Assembly: GCA_030614945.1 (NCBI GenBank)
Contig: JAUXAH010000023.1
Span: 1 to 13,356, forward strand
DNA from: Phycisphaerae bacterium
GTDB lineage: Bacteria > Planctomycetota > Phycisphaerae > Sedimentisphaerales > SG8-4
Direction of reading: 5' to 3'
DNA length: 13,356 bases
Shown: piece after piece, positions 1-5,640 of the stretch
How positions within the stretch are numbered: the first letter of the stretch is position 1
Layout: each line of letters begins with the position of its first letter
Notes under the pieces: generated by a model
What the model was told of the DNA's origin: nothing
Seen by the model: only the letters and a program-made list of their open reading frames with translations
Database searches by the model: none
Translations under genes and position numbers: made by a program

Positions 1-136
1 TAACTGGTGAATGGTAACTGGTGAATGGTAACTGGTGAATGGTAACTGGTGAATGGTAACTGGTGAATGGTAACTGGTGAATGGTAACTGGTGAATGGTA
101 ACTGGTGAATGGTAACTGGTGAATGGTAACTGGTGA
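1..136. repeat. 14-bp tandem repeat (minisatellite), at least 9 copies
   Basis: Nine consecutive identical copies of the 14-bp unit TAACTGGTGAATGG cover 1-126, followed by a partial tenth copy (127-136). The array begins exactly at the window edge, so it probably continues to the left. The unit has a single C, giving strong strand asymmetry. Fourteen is not a multiple of three and the unit contains TAA, so all plus-strand frames are closed and the array is not coding. Perfect copy identity implies recent expansion or homogenisation. Confidence 0.97.
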
Positions 137-289
137 GTTGGAGGATGTGGGATGAGTTGCGGGTTGCGGGGAAAGATTTTGGGGTAATTCGCTAAATACG
201 ATAGCTAAATACTAAAATTTCCTTTGCAGTCAATTGCGGGTTTGGGTATATTAGCCACAGAGAGCACTGAGAATTAAATAGAAAACAGC

Positions 290-306
290 GGTGGGCTGTG
301 CCCACC
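290..306. repeat. short palindromic repeat (7-bp arms)
   Basis: Perfect inverted repeat: GGTGGGC at 290-296, loop TGT, GCCCACC at 300-306. It lies in the non-coding stretch 137-389, which has no other support for a gene, between the degraded end of the minisatellite and the lipoprotein fragment. There is no T tract, so a terminator is unlikely. It resembles the other small dispersed palindromes of the window. Confidence 0.6.
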
Positions 307-389
307 CTACCAACCGTGAAGCAGGCGTTTCATACGGCAAATGTGCCAGAGGATGGGGCTTATGGGGAAACAATAGTGAGGGGACACGA

Positions 390-500
390 ATGGTACGCAC
401 TTTACTCATATCTGTTTTCCTAATTCTCTCCGCCGGATGCGTCACCCGGCGCCACACCAACGGGCTTGGACGGCATCGAACAAGGAATAACGAATTATGA
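390..500 (+). pseudogene. truncated lipoprotein gene (signal peptide only)
   Basis: An ATG at 390 preceded by a GAGGGG-type ribosome binding site opens a 36-residue reading frame whose first 17 residues form a lipoprotein signal: MVRT, a hydrophobic core, then the lipobox LSAGC. The mature part lasts about ten residues before the frame enters the 42-bp dispersed repeat that starts at 475, and it stops at 498-500. I read this as a former lipoprotein gene cut off by repeat insertion, since no continuation is visible downstream. A genuine tiny lipoprotein is possible, but the last residues are then wholly repeat-derived. Substrate and role cannot be told. Confidence 0.5.
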
Positions 501-637
501 AGTAGAGATTGCCACGGCCTGCTTCGCAGGCCTCGCAATGACGATTATTAACGGATCTTTCGCTTGCGCTCAGGATGACAAGAGGAATATCGAATATCGA
601 ACAAGGAATGTCGAATTATGAAGTAGAGATTGCCACG
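475..637 (+). repeat. pair of 42-bp direct repeats
   Basis: Copy 1 at 475-516 and copy 2 at 596-637 match at about 40 of 42 positions. Both start ATCGAACAAGGAAT and end GAGATTGCCACG. Just after copy 1 is a perfect palindrome, GGCCTGC/GCAGGCC (516-532, loop TTC). Around copy 2 lie further short pieces (GAATATCGAATATCGAA at 584-600; CGCTTGCGCTCAGGATGAC near 561-579). The stretch 500-740 is built of such pieces and holds no gene I can support. Confidence 0.9.
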
Positions 638-725
638 TTCCGTCCAATCCGTCCAGAGGCCGGACTTTCAGTGCTTCGCTCGGAATGACATTGTGAGGCA
701 ATTCTTCGCTTCGCTTGGAATGACG
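535..725 (+). repeat. cluster of repeats with a shared GGAATGACA-type end
   Basis: Four related short elements end in a common tail: CTCGCAATGAC (about 533-543), CTCAGGATGACA (569-580), CTCGGAATGACA (679-690) and CTTGGAATGACG (713-724), usually preceded by GCTTCGCT or GCTTGCGCT. The same tail follows the palindromes near 2884-2896 and 11501-11512. This is a dispersed REP-like family. It lies just downstream of the 740-1246 gene, between it and the lipoprotein fragment. Confidence 0.6.
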
Positions 726-739
726 GTGGAGAGCCTTGT

Positions 740-1246
740 TCACCTGATGATTTCTTCGATGGCCCGCGCGACGATGTAGTCCGGCAGCTTTCCGAGAGCG
801 GGCCCGGCCTCATAAGCAGATATAATGCTCTTATCGGGGAAGGCTCCGAGCTTGTTAATCAGCTCATCGGCCAGTTGCGAGATTTTTTCTTCGGCCATCG
901 GCGTTTGTGCCATAGCGTACACCGCTTCCATCAAATCCTCAAGTTCCGGCCGACTGTCGTACCAGTCAAGCTGCAACTGTAATTCAAAGGCCTCCTTCGC
1001 CCTGGTGCGGTCGAAGGTATACTGAATCCCGATTGGATTGTAAGTTTCCGTCCGCTCATCGACGAAGGCCAGGCACGCATCGCGGTATGCGGCGTATTTT
1101 TCTTTGTCAAAGCTGCCAAAAGCGCGCTTTGCGGCCTCTTCCTGCAGGAACTTTTCTATTGTTGCCGCCAAAAGGTCCTTCTTAGCTTCGAGGCGCTCGT
1201 GCAGGGCTTCATAGTATGCCCTCAAAAGTAATTTTGCATCATTCAT
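740..1246 (-). CDS. hypothetical protein, acidic and helical
   Basis: This is a 168-residue soluble protein that I do not recognise. I start it at the ATG of MNDAKLLLRAYYEAL (1244-1246); an in-frame TTG at 1298-1300 would add 18 residues but has no ribosome binding site. The sequence is rich in Glu, Lys, Ala and Leu. The N-terminal 50 residues look amphipathic or coiled-coil-like, and the C-terminal half has helices with many acidic residues (SRPELEDLMEAVYAMAQ; EEKISQLADELINKLG). No signal peptide, membrane segment or obvious catalytic motif is present. It stands alone, divergent from the beta-propeller gene, with a TATAAT at 1310-1315 upstream. Codon pattern and the long clean frame support a real gene. 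A role in binding or regulation would be guesswork. Confidence 0.75.
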   Translation of the reverse strand: MNDAKLLLRAYYEALHERLEAKKDLLAATIEKFLQEEAAKRAFGSFDKEKYAAYRDACLAFVDERTETYNPIGIQYTFDRTRAKEAFELQLQLDWYDSRPELEDLMEAVYAMAQTPMAEEKISQLADELINKLGAFPDKSIISAYEAGPALGKLPDYIVARAIEEIIR

Positions 1247-1309
1247 CTCTTTTTTCGTTATGCTGCTTATCAGGTGCCATCGCCGGGTCTCAATGGTCAA
1301 TTGTATTGT

Positions 1310-1315
1310 ATTATA
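1310..1315 (-). promoter_or_regulatory. possible -10 box for the 740-1246 gene
   Basis: On the minus strand the exact hexamer TATAAT lies about 65 bases before the ATG at 1246. No convincing -35 hexamer is found at the right distance, so this is a weak promoter call. Confidence 0.3.
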
Positions 1316-1387
1316 GAAAACCCTCTAACGCCATAGGCGGGGCAAAACGTTCCTTTTCGGTAATTTCGACTTTGTTTGAGCTTGCTA

Positions 1388-1415
1388 TTGACTTGCAACT
1401 ATTCGCAGCTAAACT
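1388..1415 (+). promoter_or_regulatory. possible sigma70 promoter for the beta-propeller gene
   Basis: TTGACT (1388-1393) is followed after 16 bases by TAAACT (1410-1415), with five and four matches to the sigma70 consensus respectively. It would give a leader of about 75 bases before the start at 1496. Plausible but unproven. Confidence 0.3.
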
Positions 1416-1495
1416 TGTAATCATCAAGGTCAATATGTGCATCACGTTGATTTGTAAATGTGTGCCTAAGTAAGTGTTTTAATGGGAGGCGTCTG

Positions 1496-2794
1496 ATGAA
1501 AAGAAGAGGGCAGCCGGGGGGCAGGGACAATCGATTTGTGAAAGGGCTTTTGGCGGTATCGGTGATTTTGTTGGGGTCGGTGTCGCAGGGGCAGGAGTGG
1601 ACTCGGTTCCGCGGCCCCAACGGCCAGGGCATCAGCGAGGCCAAGACAATTCCCGTCAAATGGACGGAAAAGGACTACAACTGGAAAGTCAAGCTGCCGG
1701 GAGGCGGGCACTGTTCTCCGGTGCTGTGGGGTGAGAAGATATTCGTAACAAGCTGGAACCAGAAAGCCGGCCGGGGTATCTTTCTGGCTCTAAGCGTCTC
1801 TGACGGCGAGGTACTATGGCAAAAGGAATACGCGCTAAGTCCGTACCGTATGAACAGGGACAATAGCTACGCGACTGCAACGCCGGCAGTGGATGCTGAC
1901 CGTGTCTATGTGCTCTGGGCCACTACTAAAGAGACAATTCTGGCGGCACTGGACCACGACGGCGGGGAAATCTGGGAGCGCAGCTTCGGAGGTGTGCATT
2001 GCCAGCACGGCCCGGGCAGCACACCCATTGTCTTCGACGACATTGTGGTCTTTACCCACGAGCACGAGGGCAGCGGAAAGGATGCCCAGAGTGCCTGGAT
2101 TGCGGTGGAGAGTAAGAGCGGGCAGAGGCGCTGGAAACTGGAGCGGCAAAGCAGTCCGAAAACCTCCTACTCGACGCCCTGTGTTTACTCGCCGGGAACG
2201 GACGCTCCGCAGTTGATATTCACCAGCCGTGCTCACGGTATGACCGGCGTCGATGCCCGTACGGGGACGGTCGTGTGGGAAGTGGAGTCGGCATTCCCAA
2301 ATCGAGTGGTCAGCTCGCCCGTTATCGCAGGCGAACTGTTAATCGGCACCTGCGGCTACGGTTCCAGCGGCAAGCGCTTAATCGCAATCCGACCCGGCAC
2401 AAAGGACAAATCCACCCAACTCACAGAGGCATACAAGATTGACAGTAGTTCCGCACCGTATGTCCCCACCTCGCTGGCGATAGGAGGCCTGCTGTTTACG
2501 TTTCACGACCGTGGGCAAGTCTCCTGCCTGCGGAGCGCCACAGGCGAAGAACTCTGGCGTGAAAAGCTCGGCGGCAGATTCTACGGCTCGCCGGTGTGGG
2601 TTGACGGCAAACTGTACTGCATTACGAGGAAGGGAGATGTTGTGGTGCTCAAGGCGGGCGCCAGCTACGAGCTGCTGGCGGTGAACCCTTTAGGCGAAAA
2701 GAGCCATGCGACGCCGGCGGTGGCGGGCGGGAGAATGTACCTGAGGACGTATTCGCACTTGATATCTATCGGGCCGAAGAAAAGAGGTACCTGA
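1496..2794 (+). CDS. secreted PQQ-like beta-propeller repeat protein
   Basis: A 432-residue exported protein of the PQQ-like (pyrrolo-quinoline quinone type) beta-propeller family that is abundant in Planctomycetota. The ATG at 1496 follows GGGAGG by six bases, which decides the start over the upstream TTG at 1460. Residues 1-33 form a Sec signal peptide: a basic region MKRRGQPGGR, then a hydrophobic core ending in SVSQGQ. The mature protein opens with EWTRFRGPNGQGIS, the typical entry motif of this family, followed by repeated blades with the pattern 'G..YVL....G...W' (GGEIWERSFGG; TGTVVWEVES; TGEELWREKLGG). There is no cytochrome c CxxCH motif and no dehydrogenase signature. A true quinoprotein enzyme is therefore unlikely, and a scaffold or sugar/protein-binding role outside the cytoplasm is more probable. 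The gene stands alone and is followed by dispersed repeats. Confidence 0.92.
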   Translation: MKRRGQPGGRDNRFVKGLLAVSVILLGSVSQGQEWTRFRGPNGQGISEAKTIPVKWTEKDYNWKVKLPGGGHCSPVLWGEKIFVTSWNQKAGRGIFLALSVSDGEVLWQKEYALSPYRMNRDNSYATATPAVDADRVYVLWATTKETILAALDHDGGEIWERSFGGVHCQHGPGSTPIVFDDIVVFTHEHEGSGKDAQSAWIAVESKSGQRRWKLERQSSPKTSYSTPCVYSPGTDAPQLIFTSRAHGMTGVDARTGTVVWEVESAFPNRVVSSPVIAGELLIGTCGYGSSGKRLIAIRPGTKDKSTQLTEAYKIDSSSAPYVPTSLAIGGLLFTFHDRGQVSCLRSATGEELWREKLGGRFYGSPVWVDGKLYCITRKGDVVVLKAGASYELLAVNPLGEKSHATPAVAGGRMYLRTYSHLISIGPKKRGT

Positions 2795-2810
2795 TGTGTC
2801 TTGTCTATAT

Positions 2811-2930
2811 CGTCTCCGTGCCGGCGAGGGGTAAACAAGCCCTGCGGAGCCATCCCCAAGTTGCGCTTGAGGCTGCCACCCAACGCAGGAATGACAATAA
2901 AACGTCGCCGTGCCGGCGACGAGTAAACAA
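2811..2930 (+). repeat. two near-identical 28-bp repeats with palindrome core
   Basis: Copy 1 (2811-2838) and copy 2 (2903-2930) agree at 25 of 28 positions and both end in GTAAACAA. Copy 2 carries a perfect palindrome GTCGCCG/CGGCGAC (2904-2920, loop TGC). Copy 1 keeps only an imperfect version of it. Between them is a piece ending GCAGGAATGACA (2885-2896), the same tail seen near 680 and 11504. The stretch lies between the stop of the beta-propeller gene and the Tat-leader fragment. Confidence 0.85.
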
Positions 2931-2945
2931 CAGAGGGGTCAATAA

Positions 2946-3155
2946 TTGAAAGAATTATTCATGAAAAAGAAATCAGGTGAAAAAACAGGCGGATTCTCAC
3001 GGAGAGAGTTCATCAAGGCGTCGGCAGCGGTATCGCTGGCGGCTGTGTCACCCGGTGTCAATAATGCTTTCGCCGCAGGCTCTGACAAGGTGCGTGTGGG
3101 CCTGATTGGATGCGGCGGGCGGGGCACGGCGGGAAGGGGAATCGGGATGGAATAG
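2946..3155 (+). pseudogene. 5' remnant of a Tat-exported Gfo/Idh/MocA oxidoreductase
   Basis: The 69-residue frame contains a twin-arginine signal (FSRREFIKASAAVSLAAV, about residues 17-34) and then VRVGLIGCGGRGTAG, the first strand and glycine-rich dinucleotide-binding loop of the Gfo/Idh/MocA family. It ends at a stop after GRGIGME, whereas family members run to about 400-450 residues. The Rossmann fold and the substrate domain are missing, and no continuation exists before the repeat at 3168. A TTG at 2946 sits seven bases after GAGGGGT; the in-frame ATG at 2961 has a weaker purine-rich site, so the start is uncertain. It is a dead gene or at best a short exported peptide. Intact homologues are often neighbours of sulfatases and DUF1080 proteins in sugar-degradation clusters. 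Confidence 0.85.
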
Positions 3156-3167
3156 TAACGCCACAAA

Positions 3168-3245
3168 TCCGGTCCGGCACTTTGTTCCGACTTTTTGTCG
3201 GGACAAACTGACGGATTTCATCGAAACAAATTGACGGAGCCAGAA
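3168..3245. repeat. hairpin-bearing dispersed repeat, related to 12782-12815
   Basis: Arms TTTGTTCCGAC (3181-3191) and GTCGGGACAAA (3197-3207) pair with one G-T wobble around a five-T loop. They are followed by CTGACGG and a second related piece, CAAATTGACGGAGCC (3227-3241). The 19 bases from 3196 match the minus strand of 12782-12800 at 17 positions, and TCCGGTCCGGCAC (3168-3180) recurs exactly on the minus strand of 12167-12179. This fills the gap between the two truncated genes. Confidence 0.75.
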
Positions 3246-3279
3246 TTTCTGAACAAAAATTTAGGAAGGAGGTTTTGCG

Positions 3280-3477
3280 ATGAAACAGGTCTATATTTTC
3301 TTTTTAATCGGCATTGTGGGATATGCGATGCTCATAGGCGACTCAGCTGCTCTGGGAGTGACCGATGACAAATTTGTGCCTTTATTTGGCGGTGACAGCC
3401 TGGACGGCTGGAAGGTTAGTGACTGGTCGGGGGATTACTCCGCGGCGGCACGGTCCCAACTCTTCAACCAGGCGTGA
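3280..3477 (+). pseudogene. 5' remnant of a DUF1080 (3-keto-disaccharide hydrolase family) protein
   Basis: The ATG at 3280 follows a very strong AAGGAGG by seven bases. The first 25 or so residues are a Sec signal peptide (MKQVYIFFLIGIVGYAML...). The next part, DKFVPLFGGDSLDGWKVSDWSG, is the conserved entry of the DUF1080 concanavalin-like domain ('LFNGKDLDGW'). After about residue 50 the similarity ends: the frame then runs antisense through the GH123-like fragment and stops at 3475-3477. Family members have about 200-250 residues, so most of the domain is missing. The join lies near 3422-3435. Known family proteins are secreted and act on glycosides. Confidence 0.85.
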
Positions 3478-3779
3478 AGCTTTTCGCGCTGAAGTTCAGG
3501 GTCCTTCACGATGCCGGTCGGCCTGGGAAGCATAATAGCGTTGACGTGGTAGCGGTCGACGAATTCTCTCAGCGTGCGGACTTGCTCCGGAGCAATCCGG
3601 TACGAGCCCCGCCCTTCGGAAGGGCGGTACGAGCCATGCGGCTGGGCTACCGGCACAAAGGCAATATCCATTTTAGCATTGCCGGTTGCCTGCGCAGGAT
3701 ATTCACGGTTCGTCGATACATAATAATCCTCCTTCGTAAAGGTGATTAGAAACTCTGTGTACGTTTGGGTCCCGGTCAA
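3435..3779 (-). pseudogene. fragment of a GH123/DUF4091-like glycoside hydrolase
   Basis: This is a 114-codon open frame on the strand opposite to the DUF1080 remnant. Its second half (APEQVRTLREFVDRYHVNAI, then MLPRPTGIVKDP and REKLHAWLKSWDRAAAE) resembles the segment of GH123/DUF4091 proteins just before the catalytic barrel region, recognised by eye only. The catalytic part that should follow is absent, because the frame stops at the junction with the DUF1080 remnant. The beginning overlaps the stop of the sulfatase, and no proper start in this frame is evident. A perfect AAGGAGG followed by ATG near 3721 opens a different frame of only 24 codons, so a frameshift may also be present. It carries an in-frame 27-bp palindromic insertion (3598-3635). 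Upstream sulfatase transcription would run into it. Confidence 0.5.
3598..3635. repeat. 27-bp palindromic insertion with 11-bp direct repeats
   Basis: CGGTACGAGCC occurs at 3598-3608 and again at 3625-3635. Between and overlapping them is the perfect palindrome CCGCCCTTC-G-GAAGGGCGG (3609-3627). The repeat period is 27 bases, nine codons, so the insertion leaves the GH123-like frame open and duplicates Gly-Ser-Tyr-Arg in it. Confidence 0.8.
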
Positions 3780-5266
3780 TTAGTGTATGGTACAGTTCCG
3801 GTCTCATTGACTCTATGGCCCCACTTTTTGATGTACTGCCGGCCCGGCAGAAACTCATCATTCGTCTCCTTTAACTTTTGCGATAAAATACTGTCCATTT
3901 TTTTCTGCAATTCGGCGTGCACAGCGTTATTGCAAAGGTTATTGAGCTGATAGGGGTCTTGTTTGTTATCATAAAGCAGCCAGGGCCCGTTCAGGTCTCG
4001 CACATAGGTATAACGCCGGGTGCGTAGGCCGCGATATTCCCTGCCGCCTCGTTTTCTTGCCCACTGGCCAAAGGGCGATGGGCAGGTAATCAGCGCTGCA
4101 TCGTTGGGTTCCCGCAAGGCGGGGTCCCTCTTCGGTCTCTGCGTCCCTTTCAAAACGCCGGAGAAATCGGTTCCCTGCACTGTATCCGGTATATGTATGT
4201 CGCTTAAACCCAGCAGCGTGGGCATAATATCAGGCGTGTTGATGGGCATATCAATTATTCTGCCTTGCCTGCCGAGCGCTGCCGGGTAGCGCAACAGGAA
4301 CGGAACCAGAATGGACTCGTCCCAGGGCTTCTGCTTTTTTTGCTCGCCCTGAGAATAAAGCATGTCCCCGTGGTCAGAGGTGAAGGCAAATATGGTGTCA
4401 TTTTCCAGGCCGCATTCTTTAAGCGTTTGAAGGATTTCTCCGATGCAGTCATCGAGGGCAGCAATGTGGGCGTAGTAACCGGCAAGAGTCTTTCTCGCTT
4501 CAGCTTCAAGATGCTCAGGGACGTTGGGGCGTAATTTCAATTCTTCCGCCTTGAAGAAATCCTTATACTTTTGGGGTGCGGTGTGATAGGGAGAATGCGG
4601 CGGTCCCCACGAGAGAAAAAGGGCAAAGGGCTTGCCATCGGCGTGCTCGCGAATGTACTTCTGGGCTTCGCGGGTCTGGGCGATTGCGTCATAGCCATTC
4701 CATTTGAGCCTTACATTTTTATCAGCGTAATAGAAAGAGTTATTGTAGTTATGCGTACAGCCCAAGACCTTCCAAAATTTAAAGTCCTGGCGTCTGTCTC
4801 TGGGAATAAAGGCGGTTCTGCGATTTCCATCTAAATGCCATTTGCCGATGTACCCTGTTTCATAGCCCGCACTGTTATAAGCGTCGGCAATGGAGACGGC
4901 ATCGGTACTTAATAGCACATCGTTCAGAAAGACGCCGTGAGTGAGCGGGTATCGGCCGGTCATCAAGCTCGCACGATAAGGTGAGCACACCGGGCAGCCG
5001 GATATGGCGTTAGTTAAGTTGATGCTTTCCTTCGCGAGTTTGTCAAGATTCGACGTCCTTGCGTTCGGGTCTCCTGCGTAGCCGGCGGCCTGCGCACGCC
5101 ATTGGTCGGCGAAGATATAGACAAGATTAGGCCTGCGGACAGCGTGTTCTGTGGGGGTGCGGTGCGTGGTTGCACACCCCGCTAACGGTGTGCCCAGAAA
5201 AATCGAAGCGGCTCCAACCCCGGCGGTCTGGAGAAACTGCCTTCTTCCAATATGGCCTTTTCCCAT
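3776..5266 (-). CDS. Tat-exported arylsulfatase (sulfatase family S1)
   Basis: A complete 496-residue sulfatase that hydrolyses sulfate esters, presumably on polysaccharides, outside the cytoplasm. The leader has a twin-arginine motif (GRRQFLQTAG, residues 7-16) and then TPLAGCATT with a lipobox-like Cys31, so it may be a lipoprotein. The catalytic motif CSPYR (94-98) provides Cys94 for conversion to formylglycine, followed by ASLMTGR. Metal and substrate residues are visible in NLVYIFADQW (47-56), GKWH (141-144) and TSDHGD (296-301). The ATG at 5266 is preceded by GGGGAG at nine bases. Residues 379-387 (KRDPALREP) are encoded by a dispersed palindromic repeat that also occurs at 11314-11337. 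No formylglycine-generating enzyme gene is in the window. Exact substrate unknown; DUF1080, Gfo/Idh and GH123-like remnants nearby suggest a former sugar-degradation locus. Confidence 0.95.
   Translation of the reverse strand: MGKGHIGRRQFLQTAGVGAASIFLGTPLAGCATTHRTPTEHAVRRPNLVYIFADQWRAQAAGYAGDPNARTSNLDKLAKESINLTNAISGCPVCSPYRASLMTGRYPLTHGVFLNDVLLSTDAVSIADAYNSAGYETGYIGKWHLDGNRRTAFIPRDRRQDFKFWKVLGCTHNYNNSFYYADKNVRLKWNGYDAIAQTREAQKYIREHADGKPFALFLSWGPPHSPYHTAPQKYKDFFKAEELKLRPNVPEHLEAEARKTLAGYYAHIAALDDCIGEILQTLKECGLENDTIFAFTSDHGDMLYSQGEQKKQKPWDESILVPFLLRYPAALGRQGRIIDMPINTPDIMPTLLGLSDIHIPDTVQGTDFSGVLKGTQRPKRDPALREPNDAALITCPSPFGQWARKRGGREYRGLRTRRYTYVRDLNGPWLLYDNKQDPYQLNNLCNNAVHAELQKKMDSILSQKLKETNDEFLPGRQYIKKWGHRVNETGTVPYTN
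4107..4130. repeat. 24-bp palindromic repeat inside the sulfatase gene
   Basis: This 24-bp element starts GGTTCCCGCAAG and ends GCGGGGTCCCTC. It matches 11314-11337 at 23 of 24 positions, in the same orientation. GGTTCCCGC and GCGGGGTCC form an imperfect stem around AAG. It encodes sulfatase residues 379-387 without breaking the frame. Confidence 0.85.
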
Positions 5267-5571
5267 AAGAGATTTCTCCCCTAAATTTTAATGATTTCTG
5301 TTTCTCTAAAGGAAGACACTATGTTTCATCCTACATCGTGTTAGCTAAATAACCCACAAATAAATTTGGTTATTGTCCTAATTTGAGGAAAATGAAAAAA
5401 ACTTAATTTTTGGTCCTTATAACCCAAGCTGTTTCTTCCAAAATAAATGCCAATATTTCTGTCATTTTCCTTTTCATTTATTTTGTCATAAAAAAGAGGA
5501 AAATGCTGTAACTCCCTTATAATAAGACAGTTAAATATGAATAAATTATTGCAAATATCTTTGCATTTTCT
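5267..5571. other. AT-rich divergent spacer between sulfatase and Fic genes
   Basis: There is no gene in this stretch. It is markedly more AT-rich than the sulfatase gene. A short word, GAGGAAAATG, occurs at 5385-5394 and 5496-5505 and inverted (CATTTTCCT) at 5463-5471, with a related GCATTTTCT near 5562. These may be operator half-sites, but such words are easy to get by chance in AT-rich DNA. The base composition fits recent acquisition of the Fic gene. Confidence 0.45.
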
Positions 5572-5600
5572 TTGACATACCTGCCGATATATATTAGAAT
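5572..5600 (+). promoter_or_regulatory. strong sigma70-type promoter of the Fic gene
   Basis: A perfect -35 hexamer TTGACA (5572-5577) and TAGAAT (5595-5600, five of six) are separated by the ideal 17 bases. Transcription would begin near 5607, leaving a 34-base leader that includes the AAGGAA ribosome binding site (5628-5633). Confidence 0.75.
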
Positions 5601-5640
5601 ATAAACAACAAAAATTATCGGTCTATTAAGGAATCCTAAA

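Noticed and set aside
1..136. CRISPR array
   Set aside because: Units are 14 bp and directly adjacent with no spacers.
291..389. Upstream part of the reading frame that begins at 291 ahead of the lipoprotein leader
   Set aside because: It runs through a palindromic repeat, has no ribosome site, and the lipoprotein signal with a good site starts at 390.
251..538. 95-residue minus-strand frame
   Set aside because: It lies over repeat DNA and antisense to the lipoprotein leader, with no family resemblance and improbable Arg/Pro-rich composition.
1835..2236. 133-residue frame antisense to the beta-propeller gene
   Set aside because: Shadow frame in GC-rich coding DNA; the sense protein has clear family motifs.
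4255..4834. Several 84-89-residue frames overlapping the sulfatase
   Set aside because: All lie within the sulfatase frame, which is complete and carries the catalytic motifs.
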